This document shows positions 35,111-44,291 of a stretch of 64,000 nt of DNA, piece after piece. This DNA is from Xylanibacter ruminicola. Its GTDB lineage: Bacteria; Bacteroidota; Bacteroidia; Bacteroidales; Bacteroidaceae. How positions within the stretch are numbered: position 1 is the first letter of the stretch; the number at the start of each line of letters is the position of its first letter. Both the position numbers and the translations under genes were made by a program. Below the pieces are notes generated by a model. It worked only from the letters and a program-made list of their open reading frames with translations, searched no databases and was not told where the DNA came from. The DNA is taken from the NCBI RefSeq assembly GCF_900107775.1, contig NZ_FNRF01000006.1, forward strand, positions 1 to 64,000, read 5' to 3'.

Positions 35111-37552
35111 ATGGAACAACAGAAACGCTACGGTCACTTCGACGACCAACACCGCGAGTACGTGATTACCGACCCGCAGACTCCTTGGCCCTGGATCAAC
35201 TATCTGGGCAACGAGGACTTTTTCTCTTTAATTTCTAATACCGCCGGTGGTTACTCATTCTACAAGGATGCCAAGTTCCGCCGTATCACTCGTTATCGTT
35301 ACAACAATGTACCAATGGACAATGGTGGCCGCTATTTTTATATCAAGGACGGTGACACCGTTTGGAACCCAGGTTGGAAGCCCTGCAAGACCCCACTCGA
35401 TTTCTACGAGTGCCGTCATGGTATGAGCTACACCCGCGTCACTGGTCGTAAAAACGGCGTCGAGGCCAGCGTGCTGTTCTTCGTTCCCCTCAAAAAGTGG
35501 GCCGAGGTACAGAAGCTCACACTCACCAACCAGAGCAACGAGGTTAAGAACCTCAAATTGTTCTCGTTCGAGGAGTGGTGCCTGTGGAATGCCGCTACCG
35601 ATATGGAGAATTTCCAGCGCAATTTCTCTACCGGTGAGGTTGAGATCGAGGGTAGCACCATCTATCACAAGACCGAGTACCGTGAGCGTCGCAACCATTA
35701 TGCGTTCTACCATGTAAACACTCCTATCCAGGGCTTCGATACCGATCGCGAAACCTTCGTAGGCCTCTATAACGAGTTTGCCGATCCTCAGGTTGTGATG
35801 GAGGGTAAGCCTCGCAACAGCCACGCCCACGGTTGGAGCCCCATCGCCTCGCATTACATCGAGGTAACCCTGCAACCAGGCGAAAGCAAGAATTTCGTGT
35901 TCCTCCTCGGCTATATCGAGAACGAGCAGGACAAGAAATTCTCAGCACCTCAGGTCATCAATAAGGATAAGGCACACGCCCTCATTGCCGAGCTCGACAC
36001 CACACAGAAGGTCGATCAGGCCTTTGCCGAGCTCTGTCAGTACTGGGATGCCCTCCTTAATATATATAATGTACGCACGGGTAACGATAAGCTCGACCGC
36101 ATGGTTAACATCTGGAACCAGTACCAGTGCATGGTAACCTTCAACTTCTCTCGTTCGGCTTCGTTCTTCGAGAGTGGTATCGGCCGTGGCATGGGCTTCC
36201 GCGACAGCAACCAGGACCTCGTAGGCTTTGTACACCAGATTCCATCACGCGCCCGTCAGCGCATCATCGATATCGCTTCAACCCAGTTCCCCGATGGTGG
36301 CTGCTATCACCAGTATCAGCCCCTCACCAAGCGCGGTAACAACGATATCGGCGGTGGATTCAACGACGATCCCTGCTGGCTCATCTTCGGTACCGTGGCT
36401 TACATCAAGGAAACAGGCGACTTCTCAATCCTCGACGAGATGGTACCATTCGACAATCAGCCAGGCTCTGAGGTTACACTCTTCGAGCACCTCAAGATTT
36501 CGATGGATCACGTCATCAACAACCTCGGTCCTCACATGCTGCCACTCATTGGTCGTGCCGACTGGAACGACTGCTTGAACCTCAACTGCTTCTCATGGGA
36601 TCCAAACGAGAGCTTCCAGACCACCGAGAACGTATCCGAGGGTACCAAGGCCGAGAGCCTCATGATTGCCGGTCTGTTCGTAGTAACAGGTAAGGATTAC
36701 GTTGCCCTGTGCCAGAAACTGGGTAAGACCCAGGAGGCCGAGCGCATGCAGAAGGCTATCGACGCTATGATCGAGGCTGTGAAGAAGCACGGCTGGGATG
36801 GCGAGTGGTATCTCCGCGCTTACGATTTCTATGGCAATAAGATTGGTAGCAACGAGTGCGACGAGGCCAAGATCTTCATCGAGAGCCAGGGCTGGTGTAC
36901 CATGGCCGAGATTGGTGCCCAGGAAGGTATGGTAGCCAAGAGTCTCGACTCTTGTAAGAAATACCTCGAGTGCGAGCACGGTATGGTACTCAACAATCCT
37001 GCCTTCACCAAGTATATCTACGAGTACGGCGAAATCTCATCATACCCCGAGGGCTACAAGGAAAATGCAGGTATCTTCTGCCACAACAATCCTTGGGTCA
37101 TCATCGGCGAGTGCCTCGCAGGCCGCGGTAACGATGCCTGGAGCCACTACGCTAAGATTCTCCCCTCATACGTCGAAGAGAAGTACCAGACCCTGCACAA
37201 GGTTGAGCCATATGTAAACTGCCAGATGGTAGCCGGTAAGGATGCCTTTAAGCCAGGCGAGGGTAAGAACTCATGGCTCACAGGTACTGCAGCTTGGATG
37301 TGGTACACCGTTAGCGAGTTTATCCTCGGTATCAAGCCCGATTACGACGGTATCCGCATCGATCCCTGTCTGCCCGAGACAGCTACCGACTACACCGTTA
37401 GCCGTAAGTTCCGCGATGCCGAGTACGAGATTACCATCCATCCAAACGGCGCCCAGAAGGGTGTTAAAGCCATCACCCTCGATGGCCAGAAGGTTGATGG
37501 CACTGTTATCCCCTACTCTGCAGGTAAGCACGTAGTCGAGGTTACGATGTAA
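35111..37552 (+). CDS. GH94 phosphorylase, cellobiose phosphorylase-like
   Basis: An 813-residue glycoside hydrolase family 94 enzyme, a phosphorylase that splits a beta-linked glucoside with phosphate to give a sugar 1-phosphate. Length matches cellobiose phosphorylases (811-822). The N-terminus [29 protein letters not shown] is typical of that subgroup. [27 protein letters not shown] and [15 protein letters not shown] are conserved, and the general-acid Asp is in [14 protein letters not shown] near residue 487. No signal peptide, so cytoplasmic. It is divergent from susCD, which suggests that pair imports a beta-glucan oligosaccharide (inference). Chitobiose or laminaribiose specificity cannot be excluded. 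Confidence 0.9.
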   Translation: MEQQKRYGHFDDQHREYVITDPQTPWPWINYLGNEDFFSLISNTAGGYSFYKDAKFRRITRYRYNNVPMDNGGRYFYIKDGDTVWNPGWKPCKTPLDFYECRHGMSYTRVTGRKNGVEASVLFFVPLKKWAEVQKLTLTNQSNEVKNLKLFSFEEWCLWNAATDMENFQRNFSTGEVEIEGSTIYHKTEYRERRNHYAFYHVNTPIQGFDTDRETFVGLYNEFADPQVVMEGKPRNSHAHGWSPIASHYIEVTLQPGESKNFVFLLGYIENEQDKKFSAPQVINKDKAHALIAELDTTQKVDQAFAELCQYWDALLNIYNVRTGNDKLDRMVNIWNQYQCMVTFNFSRSASFFESGIGRGMGFRDSNQDLVGFVHQIPSRARQRIIDIASTQFPDGGCYHQYQPLTKRGNNDIGGGFNDDPCWLIFGTVAYIKETGDFSILDEMVPFDNQPGSEVTLFEHLKISMDHVINNLGPHMLPLIGRADWNDCLNLNCFSWDPNESFQTTENVSEGTKAESLMIAGLFVVTGKDYVALCQKLGKTQEAERMQKAIDAMIEAVKKHGWDGEWYLRAYDFYGNKIGSNECDEAKIFIESQGWCTMAEIGAQEGMVAKSLDSCKKYLECEHGMVLNNPAFTKYIYEYGEISSYPEGYKENAGIFCHNNPWVIIGECLAGRGNDAWSHYAKILPSYVEEKYQTLHKVEPYVNCQMVAGKDAFKPGEGKNSWLTGTAAWMWYTVSEFILGIKPDYDGIRIDPCLPETATDYTVSRKFRDAEYEITIHPNGAQKGVKAITLDGQKVDGTVIPYSAGKHVVEVTM

Positions 37553-37581
37553 TCAGGATTACATATACATCTATACAAACC

Positions 37582-37617
37582 AATCCCCGCCCATCACTGA
37601 GCGGGGATTATTGTTTT
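37582..37617 (+). terminator. terminator after the GH94 gene
   Basis: 9-bp stem AATCCCCGC/GCGGGGATT with a 10-base loop, then TTGTTTT. Confidence 0.85.
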
Positions 37618-37717
37618 AAACAATAATAAATGCAACCTTACGTCGAAACACGAAGCCTGAGGGTATTTTATTTTTCAGTCAATCGCTTCAAAAAGAATTA
37701 AATTTCTACCACTGTGC

Positions 37718-37748
37718 TTTGTTATCTTGGAAAGAATGCGTAACTTTG
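37718..37748 (+). promoter_or_regulatory. promoter of the small membrane-anchored protein gene
   Basis: TTTG (37718-37721), 19 bp, TAACTTTG (37741-37748). It shows that the ATG at 37787, not an earlier one at 37727, is the start. Confidence 0.7.
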
Positions 37749-37786
37749 CCAGCGATTTTTCGGTAAAGACAAATAACAGACTATTT

Positions 37787-38257
37787 ATGAAACGAAACAC
37801 GATTCTTGCCGTCGTTGCCGGCATTATGTTAGCCATTGGCTTTGGACCGTACTTACTGTTGCTGCTGGTTATCGCCCCCTTCGCTTACTTCATCATCAAG
37901 CGCAAGGAGCGGACGGCTGTTCCAAGGGTGACCTACGCCACGGTGGAAGAGGCAAAACAGAGATACGGAGAACCCGACGGCGTGGTGGTGCTGGATGCCT
38001 CGCGAGCCAACGAGCTCCCTGCCCTTATCCTATTCTATCCCAACCATGACATTGCGATTATCGCCGGCGAAGAGCTGAAACTCAGCAGTCTGGAGTGCGT
38101 GATGTCAAAGAACATGGCCACGCCCTACACCATAGACGAGTATGCTGTGATCATCGGTACCAACGACCCGCTTCGTCCCACTATCGAGCTCCGTGTGGGC
38201 TACGGTGCCGTACTGGCTGGCGACATTGCCGCACAGATAGACGCTTACATACAATAA
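37787..38257 (+). CDS. membrane-anchored protein of unknown function
   Basis: A 156-residue protein with a hydrophobic N-terminal hairpin (about residues 6-38, ILAVVAGIMLAIGFG then YLLLLLVIAPFAYFII), a basic KRKER turn and a soluble C-terminal domain of about 115 residues. That domain (ATVEEAKQRYGEPDGVVVLDASRANELPALILFYPNHDIAIIAGEEL) reads as an alternating beta/alpha fold that I do not recognise. The topology would leave the domain in the cytoplasm. It has its own promoter and a hairpin terminator, so it is a single-gene unit. Confidence 0.7.
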   Translation: MKRNTILAVVAGIMLAIGFGPYLLLLLVIAPFAYFIIKRKERTAVPRVTYATVEEAKQRYGEPDGVVVLDASRANELPALILFYPNHDIAIIAGEELKLSSLECVMSKNMATPYTIDEYAVIIGTNDPLRPTIELRVGYGAVLAGDIAAQIDAYIQ

Positions 38258-38281
38258 AGGGAGTACATAACTGCACTCCCT
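38258..38281. terminator. hairpin between the small protein gene and murF-alr
   Basis: Perfect 7-bp stem AGGGAGT/ACTCCCT with a 10-base loop at the convergent junction. The T-run is poor. Confidence 0.6.
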
Positions 38282-38308
38282 GACTTGTATTTGTATATAG
38301 GATTATGT

Positions 38309-40765
38309 TTAATCCTGGAAATAAACGCGTTTTACACGGTTGCTGATGCCGGTGAGGACCTCGTAGGGGATGGTGTCGAGGACATCGCTGAGCACGGTGA
38401 CGGGCAGGTGCTCGCCAAAGATCTCTACCTGGTCGCCCTCAACACATGGGATGTCGGTGACATCAATCAAAGCTACGTCCATACAGATATTACCTACGTA
38501 CTCGGCCTTCTGACCGTTGACAAGGCAGTAGCAGTGGCGATTGCCCAGGTGACGGTTCAAACCATCGGCATAGCCAATAGGAATGGCGGCAATCACTGAA
38601 TCGCGATCGAGCTTACCCTTGCGGCTGTAGCCTACGGTCTCGCTCTTAGGCACGTGGCGCATCTGCAGGATGGTGGTCTTCAGGGTGCTGACGGTATGGA
38701 GAATGCGGTTGTCGCGCGAGTCGATACCATACAGACCGAGCCCCAGACGGCACATATCCAACTGGCGATCGGGGAAATGCTCGATACCAGCAGAGTTGTC
38801 GATATGGCGCAGAATCTTATGCGAGAAGGCTGCCTGGAGTTTCTTGCTACCCTCGTCGAACTTGAGGAACTGCAGCTTTGAGAAGTTATCGAAGTCGTCG
38901 CTATCAGAGCCTACGAAATGACTGAATACGGAACGGGGGATCACAGCCTGCTGATGGGTGAGGCGATCGATAAGCTCATCCATATCCTGCTCGGGATCGA
39001 AACCTAAGCGGTGCATACCGGTATCGAGTTTGATATGCACAGGCCAGCCGGTGATACCCTCCTTGCGGGCTGCCTTGATGAGGGCATCGAGCAAACGGAA
39101 GCTATAGACCTCGGGCTCCAGGTCGTAATCAAACATGGTCTTGAAGGCGGTCATCTCGGGGTTCATAATCATGATATTGGCGGTGATGCCTGCCTTACGC
39201 AGGGTAACACCCTCGTCGGCCACTGCCACTGCGAGGTAGTCAACACGGTGATCCTGCAGGGTCTTGGCAATCTCAACGGCACCTGCTCCATAGGCATCGG
39301 CCTTAATCATGCAAACCATCTTGGTTTCGGGCTTCATGAACGAGCGGTAGAAGTTGAGATTCTCGACCACGGCATTGAGGTTGACCTCGAGGATGGTTTC
39401 GTGAACCTTCTGCTCCAGCTGCTCGGTAATCTGATCGAAACCGAAAGGACGGGCACCCTTAAGCAGAATCATCTCATCGCGCAAACCGGTAAAGGCATCG
39501 CTACCCAGGAAATGGTTTACATCGGCAAAGAACTGCTTGTCGGCAATCTGGATTTTATCGGCCTGGGCAGTGAGCTGGGCGCCGATACCAATAAACTTGG
39601 TGATGCCACGCTTAACAGCCAACTCAGATACCTGGGCGTAGAGTTTTTCGGGCGAAAGACCCGACTGGAACATATCGCTGAGGATAAGCGTACGCTTCTT
39701 CAACTCCTCGCGGCGATTCATGAAATCGAGGGCGATATCGAGTGAGTTGATATCGGAGTTGTACGAGTCGTTGATGAGGATGCAACCACGCTGGCCCTCT
39801 TTTACCTCGAGGCGCATGGCCACGGGCTCGAGCTTAGGCATGCGGTCGGCCAGATCGCCAGGGGTAAGACCCAAGCGCAGGGCAACGGCTGCACAGGTGA
39901 TACAATCCTCGATAGAGGCCTCGTCGATAAATGGGATATCGAAGCAGTTCTCCTCTTCCTTCCAAATATAGGTAATGTGCGAGTTCTCGACACTCTTAAC
40001 ATAGAAGGCGGCCTGCTGATCGCAGGTGCTCCACGAGATTTTCTCGCCTTTATAGTTCATGCGACGGATGCAACGGCTCACGATATCGTTATCAGAGCAA
40101 TACACCATGGCCTCGGTATCGTGCATCAGCTCGAGTTTCTCCATGCACTTCTCTTCCATCGAACGGAAGTTTTCCTGATGGGCGGCACCTAAGGAGGTGA
40201 GCACGCCGATGGTGGGCTGGATGATATCGCGCAGGGCCATCATCTCGCCAGGCTGCGAGATACCTGCCTCGAAGATACCAACCTCGGTCTGCTCGTTGAG
40301 CAACCATACCGAGAGGGGCACACCTATCTGTGAGTTGTAGCTGCGAGGCGAACGTACAATACGCTGCGAGGGTAACAACAACTGATAAAGCCACTCCTTA
40401 ACCATGGTTTTACCGTTGGAGCCGGTGATACCCACGATGGGCAGCGAGAACTCGTCGCGATGGCGCTCGGCCAAACGCTGCAGGGCTGCCAATGTGTGGG
40501 GCACTCGCAAAAAGTTGGCTTGCGGATAAAGGGTTTCGTAAGCCTCGGGCACCTGCTCTACTACAAACTGGCGCACACCACGGTTATACAAGTCCTGAAT
40601 GTAACGATGACCATCGTTACGCTGTGTTTTCAGGGCAAAAAACAATGTTTCTTCAGGGAAACAAAGACTACGGCTATCGGTGAGCAACCAGCTTACCTGA
40701 GCCTCAGTGTTTCCATATCGTCGCGCTCCTATGAGCGTGGTAACCTTTTCTATACTGTATTTCAT
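38309..40765 (-). CDS. bifunctional MurF ligase / alanine racemase fusion
   Basis: An 818-residue fusion of UDP-MurNAc-tripeptide:D-Ala-D-Ala ligase (about residues 1-450) and alanine racemase (about 455-818), a combination well known in Bacteroidetes. The MurF part has the ATP motif GITGSNGKTMVKEWL near residue 112 and EAGISQPGEM. The racemase part has the PLP lysine in VCMIKADAYGAGAVEIA, HIKLDTGMHRLGF and the catalytic tyrosine in ETVGYSRKGKLD. Both halves look intact, linking supply of D-Ala to its use in cell-wall precursors. The start overlaps the GSCFA gene as ATGA, and a TAACTTTG box ends 4 bases before the ATG. Confidence 0.95.
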   Translation of the reverse strand: MKYSIEKVTTLIGARRYGNTEAQVSWLLTDSRSLCFPEETLFFALKTQRNDGHRYIQDLYNRGVRQFVVEQVPEAYETLYPQANFLRVPHTLAALQRLAERHRDEFSLPIVGITGSNGKTMVKEWLYQLLLPSQRIVRSPRSYNSQIGVPLSVWLLNEQTEVGIFEAGISQPGEMMALRDIIQPTIGVLTSLGAAHQENFRSMEEKCMEKLELMHDTEAMVYCSDNDIVSRCIRRMNYKGEKISWSTCDQQAAFYVKSVENSHITYIWKEEENCFDIPFIDEASIEDCITCAAVALRLGLTPGDLADRMPKLEPVAMRLEVKEGQRGCILINDSYNSDINSLDIALDFMNRREELKKRTLILSDMFQSGLSPEKLYAQVSELAVKRGITKFIGIGAQLTAQADKIQIADKQFFADVNHFLGSDAFTGLRDEMILLKGARPFGFDQITEQLEQKVHETILEVNLNAVVENLNFYRSFMKPETKMVCMIKADAYGAGAVEIAKTLQDHRVDYLAVAVADEGVTLRKAGITANIMIMNPEMTAFKTMFDYDLEPEVYSFRLLDALIKAARKEGITGWPVHIKLDTGMHRLGFDPEQDMDELIDRLTHQQAVIPRSVFSHFVGSDSDDFDNFSKLQFLKFDEGSKKLQAAFSHKILRHIDNSAGIEHFPDRQLDMCRLGLGLYGIDSRDNRILHTVSTLKTTILQMRHVPKSETVGYSRKGKLDRDSVIAAIPIGYADGLNRHLGNRHCYCLVNGQKAEYVGNICMDVALIDVTDIPCVEGDQVEIFGEHLPVTVLSDVLDTIPYEVLTGISNRVKRVYFQD

Positions 40766-41589
40766 ACTGCAAAGTTAGGGTATTTTTTTTGCAACTCAGC
40801 AATTTTTAACATAGTTTTATCCATAAATATGCGATACTCATCCGACTCGGGGTTGAACGGCTTGTGATTCAGCGCGGCCTTGAGGGGGTGCCACTCCTTG
40901 AGGAATGCCTTGGCCTCAGGACTGAGATACACTTCGGAGAAACGCTGCCAGATATACTCTACGGCCTGCGATGAGGGGTGCAGCATATCGTCGGCATAAA
41001 AGCGGTAATCGCGCAACTCATCGTTGATGATTTCGTAGGCAGGGAAGTAGAAGCCCCCTCCCACTCCCCCAAAGGGGGAAGAGCAGACTTTGTTGACGGC
41101 CAATAACAATGTGGCCTTAGATAACTGGGAGCCGTGGTAGCCGTATTTGCGATAGCGGATGGGACTTACGGTGAGTACGATGCGCATAACGGGATTGGCC
41201 GCATGCAGGATATCGATGGCCTGTTGCAGGTAATCGGCGCACTCATCTACCGTGAGTTCCTTCTCGGTAAAGAGCGATTGCGGGCGCTTTTGGCAGTTAT
41301 CTACTATCTCGCCTGTTTCATTGAGAATGTAAACGTGATTGGTACCGAGGGTCAAAAACGCTGTTTTGACAGTTGCCAGATTGGGCTGAGCGGAGAGTTT
41401 CTGAATGGTATGAAGGATGGAGGCGGGATTATACATCACGCCATAGGGATTAACGATGGTGCGGAACTTCTCATCGGTAAAGCGCGCGCCTATCTTATCG
41501 GCAAAACACGACCCTACGAAGAGCATCTCCTCGCAAGCCCCTATCCTAAACCCAGGGTCGTCAATATCTACAACCGTCCTAAATTCCAT
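40762..41589 (-). CDS. GSCFA domain protein
   Basis: A 275-residue SGNH-hydrolase-like protein of the GSCFA family, named for the motif seen here as EEMLFVGSCFADKIGARF near residue 20. Downstream are NPYGVMYNPASILHTIQKL, FLTLGTNHVYILNETG and RIVLTVSPIRYRKYG, all family features. Members may be esterases or acyltransferases acting on polysaccharides; activity is unproven. A G-rich repeat encodes SSPFGGVGGGFYFP at about residues 168-181. It overlaps fkp by one base and murF-alr by four. Confidence 0.9.
   Translation of the reverse strand: MEFRTVVDIDDPGFRIGACEEMLFVGSCFADKIGARFTDEKFRTIVNPYGVMYNPASILHTIQKLSAQPNLATVKTAFLTLGTNHVYILNETGEIVDNCQKRPQSLFTEKELTVDECADYLQQAIDILHAANPVMRIVLTVSPIRYRKYGYHGSQLSKATLLLAVNKVCSSPFGGVGGGFYFPAYEIINDELRDYRFYADDMLHPSSQAVEYIWQRFSEVYLSPEAKAFLKEWHPLKAALNHKPFNPESDEYRIFMDKTMLKIAELQKKYPNFAV
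41053..41083 (-). repeat. GC-rich hairpin repeat inside the GSCFA gene
   Basis: Contains CCCCC, AAA, GGGGG (41066-41078) next to a CCCCCTCCCACT arm. The translated product SPFGGVGGGF is a peptide that commonly turns up from GC-rich intergenic repeats in Bacteroidetes. In frame, no stop. Confidence 0.6.
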
Positions 41590-44246
41590 TAACTACGACT
41601 GATTTGCAAGCCTGTGGTAGAAAGACTCATATCTACAAAGCGGGCATTTTTACGGATGCTGTTTTCAGAAAGAATCTGCTTGATACGTGCGGCGGCCTCG
41701 GGATCCTTAGCTATCATATACAGATAGCCGCCACCACCTGCACCAGGCAGTTTGTAACCTAAACAGAGGTCATCGATCAAGCTGGTGAGCTTGGCCACAT
41801 CGGCTGGGTTGGTACCTGCATCGAGGGTCTGATTCTGTCTCCACGTCTTGCGTACCAGCAAGCCCATACGCTCGAAGTCGTTCTGCTGGATGGCCTCGTA
41901 CATGTCGAGGGTATGCTGTTTCATCTGGCGCAACAGGCGAAGCTCGTCGCCACAATTCAGGAACATGCCACGCACAATCTCGGCCAGGATACTCTTAGCC
42001 GTACGCGTGATGCCTGTATAATATAATAGGTGGCAGGGGCGATATTCGGGTTGCGTCCACAGATCGGTGGGCAACCAGCGCACCTGTGGGTTCTGGGCGA
42101 ATCCCCTACCCGTTTGCAACAGTTTTACGCCACCCAACACGCCACCGAACTGATCCTGCCAACCACCACCTGTGGTGAGCATCTGTTCGAGCATCAGGGT
42201 GCGATGACCAATCTCGTTCTTATCCCAACCCAGACCGCAGAAATCGTTGAGCGCGCCCAGCACGGTAGCAGCCAGAATGCTGCTGGTGCCTAAGCCACTG
42301 CCTGCGGGGATGGCACTGAGCAGCGTAAGCTCGATACCAGCGCCAAAGGCAGCTAACTCGTCGTTGAGCGAATGCTGACCAAAGCCAGCCAATACCAAGG
42401 CGGCCTTGGGGATTGAGAAGGGTGAGCCTACGTGCATAAAATCGCGCAACTGCTCGGAGGTCTCTACCACCTCCATGGCACCCAAGTCGATGCTACGCAG
42501 CACGATTCGGGGCTCCTGACAGGGGCGCACATAGGTTTGCAACGGGGGCTGACCATTGAGCTCGATGGCCAGGTTGATAACATTTCCGCCTTCCATCAAA
42601 CAATATGGAGGGGTATCGGTCCAACCACCTGCGATATCGATACGCACAGGTGAACGGCCCCAGACGATTTGGTCCTCAGCTACGCTGAGTTTCGAGGAAG
42701 GAGGAAGGATGAGGGAGGAAGGAGATATCCCCTCGCGGAGAAGGGTAAAGGCCTTGTCGCTCTCGCCACGGAACATGGCATCGTGAATGCGCGTCATCAG
42801 GGGTGCATCGGCATCGAGTGCAGGGGGCATCCCGATGTGCTGTTCGTCGAACTCGCGCTTGGCATCGGCCAGGTCGAGCTGGTAGAACACACTGTGGTTC
42901 CAGTTCTTGGCCAGCGCTCTCCAGTTGAGTTTGCGGAAGGCCTTACGCTGATCGAACAATCGATGCAGATTGGCCTCGGTACTAATCTCCTCGGCCGAGA
43001 TCATACGACTGGTAACGAGTGCCAGGCCATCGAGTGTTTGCAGCATACTCATGGCCTCAAGGTCGGCCACTACAGGGAACTGCTGTTTCTGCTGTTCGGC
43101 ACCAGCAAACTTATCGTCGATATGATACAGGCGCACAGCGTATTCGGTATCGCCAATGGGCACTACATCGATACACTCGCCTGGGGCCAGGTTCACCTTC
43201 CAGTGGTTCTGGGGCACACCTGTTATAATATTGTCGTGACTCAAGGTCCAGCCCTCGCTCACGTCGCTGTTTTCAATCCAAATATTGGTATTATCCTCGG
43301 TAAACTTGTACTTGCAAACGGCATTCTGCACAAAGATGCTGGGGTGCGGTTTGCGATCGTGGTGCATAATCTCTCGCTGATCGTTTACCAGATTCTGAAT
43401 GCGGAGGGTAGATGAGATCATCTCGCGCGAAGTACCGAAGTGGTAGAACTCGCCACCCTGCAGGGGCACGATGGCCACCTTGAGATCAAGCAAATCCTCA
43501 TCTGGTTTAGATGGGTTTGTGCCTAACGCACACCCAAACTCCGAATACATATCATACTCGATGATATCATCGCCTTTCTTAGATTTTTTAGCCAATAGTT
43601 CTACGGCTTTGTCGCTCAGCATCCAGATGCCGATATCGGTGAGGTAATAATGATCCTTCTGAAGCTCGTTCAGGGTCTCGATGCTGGGTTTCTGCAGCAT
43701 GTGCTTAAGCACCTGGGGTGATTTGCGCGAGCTGACGAACACACCGTGGTTCTTGGCCACTGAGGCATCGAGCCACAAGCCATAGCACACCACATCGGCA
43801 TCGGGGATGGGTTGCAGGGGCTGTGAGGTGCGCACCAGCACATCGCCGCTTACCACCATGGTGTGGATGCCCTCAGGGGCCATATCCATCATCTGCTCGT
43901 AAAGGGGCAGCTGCAGACTGAGCAAATCCTGTGAGAGGCGCTGTCCACGCTCCCAACGGAACACGGGTACGGGAGTAAGGATTTTACCTGATGGGGCATA
44001 CGAGGGCAAGCGACGACTCTGTCCGCCGGCATGCAGCAGAATACGCTTTTCGCGGGGCAGCCACTCGGCAAGCGAGGCACCATCCTCGGTAGTCATACAG
44101 GCCTGTAACAGCCAGGTGGTTCCGCCACCACTACCCAACTTATGACCAACCGGATCGTTGGTACAGAAATACTCCTCACGACTCAGTCCGGTTACATCGT
44201 GGAAACTGTCCACCAAGTTTGGTGGCAATGAGAGCAACTTTTTCAT
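41589..44246 (-). CDS. fkp: bifunctional L-fucokinase/L-fucose-1-P guanylyltransferase
   Basis: Fkp converts external L-fucose to GDP-fucose through a kinase and a guanylyltransferase in one protein and supports fucosylation of capsule and surface proteins in Bacteroides. The N-terminal transferase half includes KRILLHAGGQSRRLPSYAPSGK near residue 85. The C-terminal GHMP kinase has SPVRIDIAGGWTDTPPYC near 545 and the ATP loop SAIPAGSGLGTSSILAA near 645. Of 885 residues, slightly shorter than the 949 of B. fragilis. The start is the ATG at 44246; a frame seven codons longer is repeat sequence. An in-frame heptamer repeat (42696-42723) encodes part of ISPSSLILPPSSKLS at the junction of the two halves. 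Confidence 0.93.
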   Translation of the reverse strand: MKKLLSLPPNLVDSFHDVTGLSREEYFCTNDPVGHKLGSGGGTTWLLQACMTTEDGASLAEWLPREKRILLHAGGQSRRLPSYAPSGKILTPVPVFRWERGQRLSQDLLSLQLPLYEQMMDMAPEGIHTMVVSGDVLVRTSQPLQPIPDADVVCYGLWLDASVAKNHGVFVSSRKSPQVLKHMLQKPSIETLNELQKDHYYLTDIGIWMLSDKAVELLAKKSKKGDDIIEYDMYSEFGCALGTNPSKPDEDLLDLKVAIVPLQGGEFYHFGTSREMISSTLRIQNLVNDQREIMHHDRKPHPSIFVQNAVCKYKFTEDNTNIWIENSDVSEGWTLSHDNIITGVPQNHWKVNLAPGECIDVVPIGDTEYAVRLYHIDDKFAGAEQQKQQFPVVADLEAMSMLQTLDGLALVTSRMISAEEISTEANLHRLFDQRKAFRKLNWRALAKNWNHSVFYQLDLADAKREFDEQHIGMPPALDADAPLMTRIHDAMFRGESDKAFTLLREGISPSSLILPPSSKLSVAEDQIVWGRSPVRIDIAGGWTDTPPYCLMEGGNVINLAIELNGQPPLQTYVRPCQEPRIVLRSIDLGAMEVVETSEQLRDFMHVGSPFSIPKAALVLAGFGQHSLNDELAAFGAGIELTLLSAIPAGSGLGTSSILAATVLGALNDFCGLGWDKNEIGHRTLMLEQMLTTGGGWQDQFGGVLGGVKLLQTGRGFAQNPQVRWLPTDLWTQPEYRPCHLLYYTGITRTAKSILAEIVRGMFLNCGDELRLLRQMKQHTLDMYEAIQQNDFERMGLLVRKTWRQNQTLDAGTNPADVAKLTSLIDDLCLGYKLPGAGGGGYLYMIAKDPEAAARIKQILSENSIRKNARFVDMSLSTTGLQISRS
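42696..42723 (-). repeat. tetra-heptamer purine repeat inside fkp
   Basis: Four plus-strand 7-mers, GGAAGGA three times and TGAGGGA once. The coding strand is the pyrimidine strand, free of stops. Matches the repeats in the SpoU methylase gene: 24 of 25 bases are identical to the complement of 47182-47215. Confidence 0.8.
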
Positions 44247-44272
44247 TGAACATTGAACATTGAACATTGAAC
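44245..44272 (-). repeat. tetra-heptamer repeat at the yfhO-like/fkp junction
   Basis: Four exact copies of ATTGAAC on the plus strand (28 bp) plus a partial fifth. It touches the fkp ATG. Confidence 0.9.
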
Positions 44273-44291
44273 ATTCAGCTCGCCAAGAGCC

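Noticed and set aside
40770..40777. TAACTTTG before murF-alr as a certain promoter
   Set aside because: It codes for conserved-looking residues at the end of the GSCFA protein and has no -33 element at proper spacing; kept only as a possibility.
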